DNA of 64,000 nt from Methylopila capsulata (lineage in GTDB: Bacteria; Pseudomonadota; Alphaproteobacteria; Rhizobiales; Methylopilaceae): NCBI RefSeq assembly GCF_016907975.1, contig NZ_JAFBCY010000003.1, positions 310,001 to 374,000 of the forward strand. Reading direction: 5' to 3'. A program made the position numbers and the translations under genes. Of this stretch, positions 8,654 to 15,939 are shown piece by piece. The notes beneath the pieces are model-generated. The model worked only from the letters and a program-made list of their open reading frames with translations. It was not told where the DNA came from and did not search any database. Each line of letters starts with the position of its first letter. Positions within the stretch are counted from its first letter, which is position 1.

Positions 8654-9760
8654 TCAGGCCGTGGCCGACGACGACGAGCCCCATGCCCGTTCTGGGCGGG
8701 ACAGCGCGGGGGCCAGCGCGCGCGCGGAGCCCGGGGCGTATTCGATGACGCCGAACCACCCCATGCCGCGGTAGGTTTCGTAGCCCGGCGTCTTGTGGAA
8801 GGCGATCAGACGCCCGGAGGCGTCCGCGTAGAGGCCGGAGTCGCGCCCGCCCGTCGCGAGCGGAACCGCCTCTCCGAGAGCGGCGCCGCGGGTGCCGGCG
8901 ATCACGCGATGGTCGGCGTCGAGCAGCAGCACGCGGCTCTGCGCCGCCTCGTCGGCGGTGAGCCGCACGCCTTCCACGACGGAGCGCGCTTGCGGCTCCC
9001 AATCGAAATGGACGGCGAGGAAGCCGAGCGGCCTGCCATGCGCCGCGCCGGCTTCGCGCACCGAGGCGACATAGGTCGCGACCTGTGCGCCCCCGAGCTC
9101 CGCGCAGCGGTCGATCTCGGCGACCGCGAAATCGTCGCCCGAGGCGAGGCTCTTCGCCTTGGCGAACCACCTCGCCCGGCTCGAGTCGACGCCGCGGGCG
9201 GCGAAGCGCTGCGGCCGACCGTTGGCGATCACCCGACCGTTCAGGTCGCAGAGCCAGAGATCCAGGTAGACCGTGTAAGCCGACAGGATCACGCCGAGCC
9301 GGCGCTCGGCGTGCGCGACGGTCTCCGGGCGCGGCGTCGCGGCGCAGTCCACCACCGCGCTGTCGGTGGCCCACCAGCGCACGTCGCATGTGCGCTCGTA
9401 GAGATTGCGATCGATGATCTCCACCGCGTTCAGAGCGAGGTCGACGAAGCGGTCGCCCCGCGCGGCGGAGGCGAGACCTGCGACCGCGTCGCGGAGATCG
9501 TCGACGCGGGCGCCCACGTCGCCGCCGAGGCTCGCCGCACGCGCTTCGATCTCCCCCGCGACCGCCTTCACCTCCTCCGCGACCACCGCGAATCCGGTCT
9601 GGCCGGCGTGGGCCGCCTCGATCTGGGCGTTCAGCGCCAGCAGCCGCATCCGCCGGGTGATGTTCTGGATCGCCGCGATGTTGGAGCGGGCCGCCTCCTT
9701 CAGGCTTTCCGCGGCCTGGTCCACTACGGCCCCCAAGGATTCCCCAGCCTGCGTAGCCAT
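8654..9760 (-). CDS. Soluble chemoreceptor-like protein: N-terminal MCP signalling tip, C-terminal Cache-like sensor
   Basis: Predicted 368 residues from the ATG at 9760 (MATQAGESLGAVV); nine more in-frame codons upstream are possible. Residues ~20-90 carry a methyl-accepting chemotaxis hairpin tip, including LLALNAQIEAAHAGQ and GFAVVAEEVKAVA, which binds CheA/CheW. Residues ~130-350 (WATDSAVVDC..., YTVYLDLWLCDLNGRVIANG..., GMGWFGVIEY) look like a Cache-type ligand domain. There is no membrane segment. This inverted order with a short coiled coil is known in cytoplasmic receptors but uncommon. The ligand is unknown. Confidence 0.78.
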   Translation of the reverse strand: MATQAGESLGAVVDQAAESLKEAARSNIAAIQNITRRMRLLALNAQIEAAHAGQTGFAVVAEEVKAVAGEIEARAASLGGDVGARVDDLRDAVAGLASAARGDRFVDLALNAVEIIDRNLYERTCDVRWWATDSAVVDCAATPRPETVAHAERRLGVILSAYTVYLDLWLCDLNGRVIANGRPQRFAARGVDSSRARWFAKAKSLASGDDFAVAEIDRCAELGGAQVATYVASVREAGAAHGRPLGFLAVHFDWEPQARSVVEGVRLTADEAAQSRVLLLDADHRVIAGTRGAALGEAVPLATGGRDSGLYADASGRLIAFHKTPGYETYRGMGWFGVIEYAPGSARALAPALSRPERAWGSSSSATA

Positions 9761-9954
9761 CACGTCAAGGTCCCCGACTAAGTACAATCACCGAGGCGAA
9801 TGAGGTGATCGTGCGGGTTAGTCGGGGGTTAACCGCACCATGGCCTCCCCCCGCACCGGCTGCGACAAAAACGACCTTGCACAGATGATGGGCAGGGAGA
9901 CGCGTCCGGGGCGGGCGGAGCGTCAGTCCGGCCGACGTTGAACCGCCGCGGGCG

Positions 9955-10884
9955 CTACGGCGTGAACCAGTAGCGCGTGAGGTGGAAGAACATCGGCGCG
10001 GCGAAGATGATCGAGTCCACCCGGTCCAGCACACCGCCATGGCCGGCGATGACGTAGCCCCAGTCCTTGGCGCCGAGGTCCCGCTTCACGGCCGACAGCA
10101 CGAAGCCGCCGAAGAAGCCCGCGACGACGATGACGAGGCTCATCCCCGCGGCCTGCAGCGGCGAGAATGGGGTGAGCCCGTGGAGCGCGACGCCGATCAA
10201 GACCGCCGTCGCCCAGCCGCCGAGCAGGCCCTCGACCGTCTTCGACGGGCTGACGTTGGGCGAGAATCGCGTGCGGCCGATCATCTTGCCGAAGACGTAC
10301 TGCGCGACGTCGGAGAGCTGCGTCACCACGACGAGGTAGAGCACCAGCATCGCCGGGTCGGTCCCGGTGTCGAGCATCATCAGCGCCGGGGCGTGGCTGA
10401 GCATGTAGACGGTGAGCATCAGCCCCCACTGCACCTTGGCCTGGCGCGCGAGGAAGTCGGTGACGTCGCCGGCGAGCGTCGAGATCGCCGGTAGGATCAG
10501 GAAGGCGTAGACCGGGATGAACACGGCGAAGAAGCCGTACCAGCCCGTGCCGAGCAGCAGGTAGTGGATCGGCAACGCCACGAAGAACGACAGGAACAGC
10601 GCCCGGTGGTCGCCGGCGCGCGAGGGCGCGAGCGACCAGAACTCCCGCAGCGCCATGAAGGACAGGCCGGCGAACAGCAGCGTGGTCGCCGCAGGCCCGA
10701 GCGCCAGCGCGCCGCCGAAGACGATCGCCATCACCCACCACGAGCGGGTGCGGGCGTTGAGGTTCTGGATGGTGGCGCGGCCCTCCGGCGTCGTCGCGCG
10801 CCGCTCCAGCGCGCCGCCGACGATGGTGGCGGCCGCGAGGATCGCGATCACGCCGACGAGCACCCAGCCGAAGGCCGCACTCAC
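9955..10884 (-). CDS. cdsA: Phosphatidate cytidylyltransferase (CdsA family)
   Basis: 309 residues from a GTG start (10884) whose bases overlap the plsC stop as GTGA. Seven to eight hydrophobic segments are followed by the family signature SPSKTVEGLLGG and, near the C-terminus, KRDLGAKDWG and GHGGVLDRVDS. CdsA makes CDP-diacylglycerol from phosphatidate and CTP in the inner membrane. It is last in a three-gene operon with a CDP-alcohol phosphatidyltransferase homologue and an acyltransferase. The family is unmistakable, but a second housekeeping cdsA may exist elsewhere. Confidence 0.88.
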   Translation of the reverse strand: MSAAFGWVLVGVIAILAAATIVGGALERRATTPEGRATIQNLNARTRSWWVMAIVFGGALALGPAATTLLFAGLSFMALREFWSLAPSRAGDHRALFLSFFVALPIHYLLLGTGWYGFFAVFIPVYAFLILPAISTLAGDVTDFLARQAKVQWGLMLTVYMLSHAPALMMLDTGTDPAMLVLYLVVVTQLSDVAQYVFGKMIGRTRFSPNVSPSKTVEGLLGGWATAVLIGVALHGLTPFSPLQAAGMSLVIVVAGFFGGFVLSAVKRDLGAKDWGYVIAGHGGVLDRVDSIIFAAPMFFHLTRYWFTP

Positions 10885-11513
10885 GCGGACGCTCCCTTGC
10901 GGCGCGGCGCGAGATTTTCGACCGCCGCGCGGGCGCGGGCGAGAAACTCCGCCTTGGGCTCGCCCGGCACGGCGTTCAGCGGCGCGCCGAAGCGGGCGGT
11001 GCAGGTGAGCGGCACGATCAGGAACGAGCCCTTCGGCATGACGCGGGCGAGATTGTCGAGATGCACGGGGATCAGTTCGGCCTCCGGATGCCGCTCGGCC
11101 AGGCGATGCAGCCCGCTCTTGAAGGCCGCGACCTCCTCGCCGGCGCCGCGCGTGCCCTCGGGGAAGATCAGCACCGACTCGCGCCGGGCGAGCGCCTCGT
11201 CCACCGGCGCCAGCGGGTCGCCCTCGCCGCGTCCGTCGCGGTCGATCAGCACGGCGCGCAGGCACTTCTCGGCGACGAAGCGCTTGAGCGCCGAGCCGCC
11301 CCAGTAGTCGCGCGCCGCCACCGGCCGCGTCCGCCGACGCAGCTCCGGCGGCAGCGCCGAGATCACGGCGAGCGTGTCGAAGTGGCTGGTGTGGTTGGCG
11401 AAATAGATCCGCGAGCGGGTCTCGGGCGTCGAGCCCACCCATTCGCCGCGCGCGCCGACGAGGATGCGCACGAGCACGATCAGGATCTGGCGGGCGAGAG
11501 CGGTGGCGCTCAT
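10881..11513 (-). CDS. 1-acyl-sn-glycerol-3-phosphate acyltransferase (PlsC-like)
   Basis: 210 residues from the ATG at 11513 (MSATALARQILIVLVR). It shows the acyltransferase catalytic motif NHTSHFD (H-x4-D) near residue 40 and FPEGTRG near 114, plus an N-terminal membrane segment. The enzyme esterifies lysophosphatidate to phosphatidate, the substrate of the next gene product CdsA. Both ends overlap neighbours by 4 bp (ATGA and GTGA), so all three genes are translationally coupled. Confidence 0.87.
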   Translation of the reverse strand: MSATALARQILIVLVRILVGARGEWVGSTPETRSRIYFANHTSHFDTLAVISALPPELRRRTRPVAARDYWGGSALKRFVAEKCLRAVLIDRDGRGEGDPLAPVDEALARRESVLIFPEGTRGAGEEVAAFKSGLHRLAERHPEAELIPVHLDNLARVMPKGSFLIVPLTCTARFGAPLNAVPGEPKAEFLARARAAVENLAPRRKGASA

Positions 11514-12154
11514 GTCGCGCGGAGCTTCGTCGCGATGGCGGCGGTGCGCGTCACGCATGTGACGAGGCTGCCCGCGGCGATGAGCGCCACGGCGACCAAC
11601 AGCGACCAGCGCGTGTCGCTGAACGTCCACTCCACGCTCTGAGCGACCAGCGCCGCGGTCAGCGCCGCCATGCGCCGCTGCTTCGCCATGACGCCGGAGA
11701 AATCCTGCGGCAGTCCCAGCGAGCCGCCGAAGACGCGGACATAGGCGGTGAGCGCCGCAGCCAGCGCCGCCGCCCAGCCGAGCCAGGGGACGCCCGCGGC
11801 GTAGCCCACGGCCACGAGCAGAAGCGTGTCGGCGATCCGGTCGGGAAACTCGTTGTAGATCGCGCCAACCGCCGACTTCTTGCCGCCCTCGACCGCGACC
11901 ATGCCGTCGAGCAGGTTGCAGACCAGCCTGAGCTGGACGCAGGCCGCGGCCGCGAGCCAGGCGAGCGGCGTATGGCCGACGGCGATCAGCGCGCAGCCGA
12001 CGCCCGCGAACAGGACGGAGGCGACCGAGATCTGGTTGGGCGTGACGTCGGTGCGCGCGAGGCCGCCTGCGAGCCGTATCGCCCAGCCCGACGAGCGGCT
12101 CGCGATCGGCCGGCGCCCCGGACCGTCTCCGTCGTTCAGCGCCCCCGGCTGCAC
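11510..12154 (-). CDS. CDP-alcohol phosphatidyltransferase homologue with a non-canonical active-site motif
   Basis: 214 residues, five to six membrane helices. The family motif D-x2-DG-x2-AR-x8-G-x3-D-x3-D is here N-LL-DG-MV-AV-x8-G-AIY-N-EFP-D: the first Asp is Asn, the Arg is Val and the third Asp is Asn, while the second and fourth Asp remain. Canonical enzymes join CDP-diacylglycerol to an alcohol head group using these acidic metal ligands. First gene of the operon with plsC and cdsA (4-bp overlap). Whether the variant is active, and with which head group, is unknown. Confidence 0.8.
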   Translation of the reverse strand: MQPGALNDGDGPGRRPIASRSSGWAIRLAGGLARTDVTPNQISVASVLFAGVGCALIAVGHTPLAWLAAAACVQLRLVCNLLDGMVAVEGGKKSAVGAIYNEFPDRIADTLLLVAVGYAAGVPWLGWAAALAAALTAYVRVFGGSLGLPQDFSGVMAKQRRMAALTAALVAQSVEWTFSDTRWSLLVAVALIAAGSLVTCVTRTAAIATKLRAT

Positions 12155-12207
12155 GCGCGCATATCTCCTCTAGCAGGCCCCCCGCGAGGCTGAGGCTGCG
12201 AGTTACA

Positions 12208-13197
12208 TCAAATTGAGCGCCGGCTGTCGACCCGAGGCGCGTGGGCCGGATCCGGATCGTCGGCAGGGACCCCGGGGCGTCGCCGCCCCGTTCCCGCGTC
12301 GTCGAAGCGCGCGCCGCTCAGCACCTCCTCCTCGATCCAACAGCGGAGCGCCGCGACCGCGGGCCTGTTCTCCGCCCCCTCAGGGCAGACGAAGTCGTAG
12401 CGCCAGCCCGGCAGCACCGGCCCGAAGGGCTGCGTGAGAAGGCCGGAGGCGAGCTCCGCGGCGACGAGAGCGAGGCTGAGCAATGCGACGCCCTGCCCTG
12501 CGACCGCAGCCTGGATCACGCTCGCTTCGTCGTTGAAGGCGACGCCCGCCTCCCAGTCGACGCCCCGGAGGCCGGCGGCCTCGCCCCAACTGCGCCACGT
12601 CGGAACCGAGGTCGCTCCGCTCGCCCCCCAGTCGAAATGGATCAGCGGCGCCATGGCGAGCTCCGCCGGAGACCTTGGCGCCATGCGCGGGCACGCAACC
12701 GGCGCGAATGCGTCGATCATCAGCGGCGCGCTCGCGAGGCCGGGACGCGGCCCGAGCCCGTAGCGGATCGCGGCGTCCGCCTCGCCAGCGGACAGGTCGA
12801 CCGCGGCGTCGGAGGCGTGCAGGCGCAGATCCCACTCCGGGTGCATCTCGCGGAAGCGGGCGGCCTTTGGCACCAGCAGCTTGGCGGTGAAGGCGACGGT
12901 CGCGGTCAGGGTCGCGACACGGCGCGTGGGCCGGCGCCGGGCGGCCGCCACCGCCTCGTCCATGTCGTCGAACGCGCGCCGCAGCGCGGGGTAGAGCGCC
13001 TCGCCCACGGCCGTCAGCCCGACCCTGCGAGGGGCGCGTTCGAACAGCGCGACGCCCAAACCCTCCTCGAGCTGGCGGATCTGGTGGCTGACGGCCGTTG
13101 GCGTCACGCCGAGCTCCGCCGCGGCGTCCTTGAAGCTGAGGCGACGGGCGGCGGCCTCGAAGGCGCGCAGCGCGCCCAGCGGCGGCAGGCGGCGCAT
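12208..13197 (-). CDS. LysR-family transcriptional regulator (GcvA-like)
   Basis: 329 residues. The N-terminal winged helix-turn-helix is clear (LGALRAFEAAARRLSFKDA, VTPTAVSHQIRQLEE), followed by a periplasmic-binding-protein-like effector domain (about 92-300). The C-terminal 30 residues are an Arg/Pro-rich extension of low complexity. It is divergent from the SMR exporter gene across ~140 bp, so it may regulate that gene; this is inference from orientation. Confidence 0.88.
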   Translation of the reverse strand: MRRLPPLGALRAFEAAARRLSFKDAAAELGVTPTAVSHQIRQLEEGLGVALFERAPRRVGLTAVGEALYPALRRAFDDMDEAVAAARRRPTRRVATLTATVAFTAKLLVPKAARFREMHPEWDLRLHASDAAVDLSAGEADAAIRYGLGPRPGLASAPLMIDAFAPVACPRMAPRSPAELAMAPLIHFDWGASGATSVPTWRSWGEAAGLRGVDWEAGVAFNDEASVIQAAVAGQGVALLSLALVAAELASGLLTQPFGPVLPGWRYDFVCPEGAENRPAVAALRCWIEEEVLSGARFDDAGTGRRRPGVPADDPDPAHAPRVDSRRSI

Positions 13198-13294
13198 CGC
13201 GATTCCTCACACAGATGAATCCAACTCATTTATAGGCTGAAGATTCTGAGTTTGTCGCCTCTTGTTCAAGGGCCTAGCTATCCCGGAACGAAAA

Positions 13295-13317
13295 ACGACG
13301 GAGTTCTACTCAGTCGT
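13295..13317 (+). promoter_or_regulatory. Leader hairpin upstream of the SugE/Gdx-type gene
   Basis: Stem ACGAC (13295-13299) with GTCGT (13313-13317), a G/A mismatch, then GAGT (13301-13304) with ACTC (13308-13311) and a 3-nt TCT loop. The segment CGACGGAGT recurs at about 13320 just before the start codon, so an alternative pairing is possible. It lies in the 5' region of a gene family often controlled by guanidine riboswitches, but the ACGR loops of the guanidine-II class are not present. Role unproven. Confidence 0.35.
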
Positions 13318-13336
13318 ATCCGACGGAGTCCGCACC

Positions 13337-13654
13337 ATGGCCTGGGGCTTTCTCGCCATAGCCGCCATCTTCGAAGTCATCTTCGCCCTCAGCATGAAAT
13401 ACGCGGATGGGTTCACCCGGCTGGGCCCGACGCTCGTCACCGTCGTCGCCGTGATCGGCGGCATCGGCTTCCTGACGCTCGCGCTCAAGACGCTTCCCGT
13501 CGGCGTCGCCTACCCGATCTGGACGGCGGTCGGCACGCTTGGCACGGTGCTGTTCGGGATCGTTCTGCTGGGCGAGGCGATGACGGCGGTGAAGATCGTC
13601 TCGGCGCTCGCCATCGTCGCGGGCGTCGCGGGCCTCAAGCTCGCCTCCGCCTGA
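13337..13654 (+). CDS. Small multidrug resistance transporter, SugE/Gdx subtype
   Basis: 105 residues from the ATG at 13337 (MAWGFLAIAAIFEVIF), four membrane helices. The essential membrane Glu lies in the first helix (IFEVIFALSMKYADGF). Subtype marks LKTLPVGVAYPIWTAVG and GIVLLGE match the Gdx/SugE branch, which exports guanidinium in exchange for protons, rather than EmrE. Encoded alone; the divergent LysR gene upstream is the likely regulator. Guanidinium would link with the nitrogen-compound genes elsewhere in the window, but that is speculative. Confidence 0.85.
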   Translation: MAWGFLAIAAIFEVIFALSMKYADGFTRLGPTLVTVVAVIGGIGFLTLALKTLPVGVAYPIWTAVGTLGTVLFGIVLLGEAMTAVKIVSALAIVAGVAGLKLASA

Positions 13655-13686
13655 CTCCGACGGCGGGACCCGCTAAAGGTAACGCC

Positions 13687-14496
13687 ATGGACACCGCCCC
13701 ATCCCCCGACGACGCCCGCGCGCTGCTCGACTGGTACGCCGCCATGGGCGTCGACGCCGCGCTCGAGGATGTCGGGCAGGATCGGTTTGCGGAGAGCGCC
13801 GCGAGGCTGAGGCCGTCGCCGGCGGCGGAGCCCCTGCCCGCGCAGCCCGCGGCGCGGGCGCCCGCTTCGGCGGCGGCGCTGGCGGCGGCGCCCGACGAGA
13901 CCGCCGCCGCGGCGCGGCAGGCGGCGGCCAGCGCCGCGACGCTCGACGACCTGCGCGCGATCCTCGAGCGCTTCGAAGGCTGCGCGCTGAAGGCGACCGC
14001 GAGCCGCACCGTCTTCGCCGACGGCGCGCCGGGCGCCAGGCTGATGCTGGTGGGCGAGGCTCCGGGCCGGGAGGAAGACCTTTCGGGCCTTCCCTTCGTC
14101 GGCCGGTCCGGCCAGTTGCTGGACCGCATGCTGGCCGCGATCGGGCTGGAGCGTTCGGAGGTCTACATCGCGAACGTCATTCCGTGGCGGCCGCCCGGCA
14201 ACCGCACGCCGACGCCGCAGGAGACGGAGACCTGCCTGCCCTTCATCCGCCGGCAGATCGAGCTGGCGCAGCCCGACGTGCTCGTCGCCCTCGGCGGCTC
14301 CGCGGCGCAGAGCCTGTTCCGCGCCAAGGACGGGATCCTGAAGCTGCGCGGCAAATGGCTGGACTACGACGCCGGCGGCCGTTCGATCCGCGCCATGGCG
14401 ACGCTGCATCCGGCCTATCTGCTGCGCAGCCCGGGGCAGAAGAAGTTCGCCTGGCGCGACCTCAAGGCGATCCGCCGCGTGCTCGACGGCGCATGA
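13687..14496 (+). CDS. Uracil-DNA glycosylase, family 4-like
   Basis: 269 residues from the ATG at 13687 (MDTAPSPDDARALL). An alanine-rich N-terminal ~85 residues precedes the glycosylase fold: LMLVGEAPGREEDLSGLPFVGRSGQLLD (water-activating loop GEAPG), ANVIPWRPPGNRTP and the closing HPAYLLR motif. Family-4 enzymes excise uracil from DNA and hold a 4Fe-4S cluster. Only some of the four expected cysteines are obvious (FEGCALK and ETCLPF), which is common in alphaproteobacterial members. Base excision role is secure at family level. Confidence 0.87.
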   Translation: MDTAPSPDDARALLDWYAAMGVDAALEDVGQDRFAESAARLRPSPAAEPLPAQPAARAPASAAALAAAPDETAAAARQAAASAATLDDLRAILERFEGCALKATASRTVFADGAPGARLMLVGEAPGREEDLSGLPFVGRSGQLLDRMLAAIGLERSEVYIANVIPWRPPGNRTPTPQETETCLPFIRRQIELAQPDVLVALGGSAAQSLFRAKDGILKLRGKWLDYDAGGRSIRAMATLHPAYLLRSPGQKKFAWRDLKAIRRVLDGA

Positions 14497-14514
14497 GGCG
14501 AAGCCGGCCGGCGC

Positions 14515-15534
14515 TCAGTGGTAGCCCTCGCCCTCGCGGACCTTGCCGCGGAACAGCCAGTACACGAACACGGTGTAGCCGACGATGATCGGGAACAGCA
14601 CGATCGTGCCGGCCCCGAGGAAGATCTGCGAGGCCGGCGCGGCGGCCGCGTCCCAGAAGGTGATGGTCGGCGGCACCAGATAGGGCCAGGTCGAGATCGC
14701 GAGGCCGACAAAGCCGAGCAGGAACAGGGCGATCGAGCCCAGGAACGGCGGGATTTCACGGCCCGCGGCGAGCCCGCGCCACACCCCGAAGGCGACGAGC
14801 GCGGTCAGCACGGGCGCCGGCCAGAGATAGAGAATGTTCGGGAACGAGAACCAGCGGTCCCAGATCCGGTCGATCGCGAGCGGCGTCCAGAGGCTGACGA
14901 GCGCCATCGCCGCCAGCATGGCGAGCAGCAGGCCGGGCGCCTGCGCGCGGGAGCGGCGGGCGACCTCGCCGTCGGTCTTCATGTTGAGCCAGGTCGCGCC
15001 GAGCAGCGCGTAGCCGAGCACCACGCCGACGCCGCAGACCAGCGAGAACGGCGTGAGCCAATCGAGCGGACCGCCGGCGAACTGCAGCCCGTTGGTCGCG
15101 GTCGGCCGTACGTCGATCCCCTGCAGCAGGCCGCCGAGGATCAGGCCCTGGCAGAAGGCGGCGACGATCGACCCGCCGGCGAAGGCGACGTTCCAGACGC
15201 CCTTGTTGGGCTTCGCGACCCAGCGGAACTCGAACGAGACGCCGCGGAAGATCAGCGCCAGCAGCATGACGATGACCGGCAGGTAGAGCGCCGGCATGAT
15301 GACCGCGTAGGCCTTGGGGAACGCCACCCACAGGCCGCCGCCGCCCAGCACCAGCCAGGTCTCGTTGCCGTCCCAGAACGGCGCGACCGTGTTCATCATC
15401 TGGTCGCGCTCGCGCTCGGTCTTGGTGAAGGGGAACAGGATCCCGATCCCGAGGTCGAAGCCGTCGAGCACCACGTACATCGCGACGGCGCCGCCGATGA
15501 TCAGCCCCCAGGCGAGCGGCAGATACCATTCCAT
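14515..15534 (-). CDS. cydB: Cytochrome bd ubiquinol oxidase subunit II
   Basis: 339 residues from the ATG at 15534 (MEWYLPLAWGLIIGG). Typical CydB features: DGFDLGIGIL in the first helix, the WDGNETWLVLGGGGLW motif and about eight membrane helices, ending in WLFRGKVREGEGYH. With CydA it forms the oxygen-reducing quinol oxidase of the inner membrane, used at low oxygen or under cyanide/sulfide stress. Unusually, 405 bp with a separate ORF lie between cydA and cydB. Confidence 0.93.
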   Translation of the reverse strand: MEWYLPLAWGLIIGGAVAMYVVLDGFDLGIGILFPFTKTERERDQMMNTVAPFWDGNETWLVLGGGGLWVAFPKAYAVIMPALYLPVIVMLLALIFRGVSFEFRWVAKPNKGVWNVAFAGGSIVAAFCQGLILGGLLQGIDVRPTATNGLQFAGGPLDWLTPFSLVCGVGVVLGYALLGATWLNMKTDGEVARRSRAQAPGLLLAMLAAMALVSLWTPLAIDRIWDRWFSFPNILYLWPAPVLTALVAFGVWRGLAAGREIPPFLGSIALFLLGFVGLAISTWPYLVPPTITFWDAAAAPASQIFLGAGTIVLFPIIVGYTVFVYWLFRGKVREGEGYH

Positions 15535-15548
15535 GGACGTGACGCTCC

Positions 15549-15833
15549 CTAATCGCTCGCCAAGCCGCCTGCGCGTCCACGCCACTTGATGACAAGCGGA
15601 GAGCTTACGCTGCAGACGTGGTCTGTCATGAGATGAATGATCTCACTGCCATGTACGGTTCTAATGTTTGAATCGAAGCGATCGAAAAATGATTTCAATT
15701 CTTCTATTCGCTGATCTCTAATAGGATTAGACGACGTCTCGCCATACGCCACTTCGATCATCGCCACACGCCGCTCCTCGATGAGGAGTCGCTTCGCCTG
15801 AGGTGAAATCCAGTGATTGAATGCGTCCAGCAT
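15549..15833 (-). CDS. Hypothetical small protein between cydA and cydB
   Basis: 94 residues from an ATG at 15833 (MLDAFNHWISPQAKR). No family recognised. The central part (IEVAYGETSSNPIRDQRIEELKS... read in short pieces) is charged and predicted helical. The coding bases are clearly richer in A and T than the neighbours, suggesting foreign origin. The frame stays open for ~35 codons upstream of the ATG, so this may be the tail of a decayed larger gene. It ends 14 bp before cydB and would be co-transcribed with cydAB. Confidence 0.4.
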   Translation of the reverse strand: MLDAFNHWISPQAKRLLIEERRVAMIEVAYGETSSNPIRDQRIEELKSFFDRFDSNIRTVHGSEIIHLMTDHVCSVSSPLVIKWRGRAGGLASD

Positions 15834-15939
15834 CGCCCTGGTGACGACGCAAACCGATTCCTGCCGAGACTCCCCGTGATCCTCATCGACAAGACGGGGT
15901 ACGAGCCCCAGGCGATCTTCTCGTCTTCCGCGAGCGCCC

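Noticed and set aside
9765-10040. 91-codon minus-strand frame between the chemoreceptor and cdsA genes
   Set aside because: It overlaps the end of cdsA in another frame, is Arg/Ser-rich and has no homology.
13261-13336. Guanidine riboswitch before the SMR gene
   Set aside because: Tempting from the gene type, but the leader has no ACGR-loop hairpin pair and no ykkC core I can identify; kept only as an unassigned hairpin.
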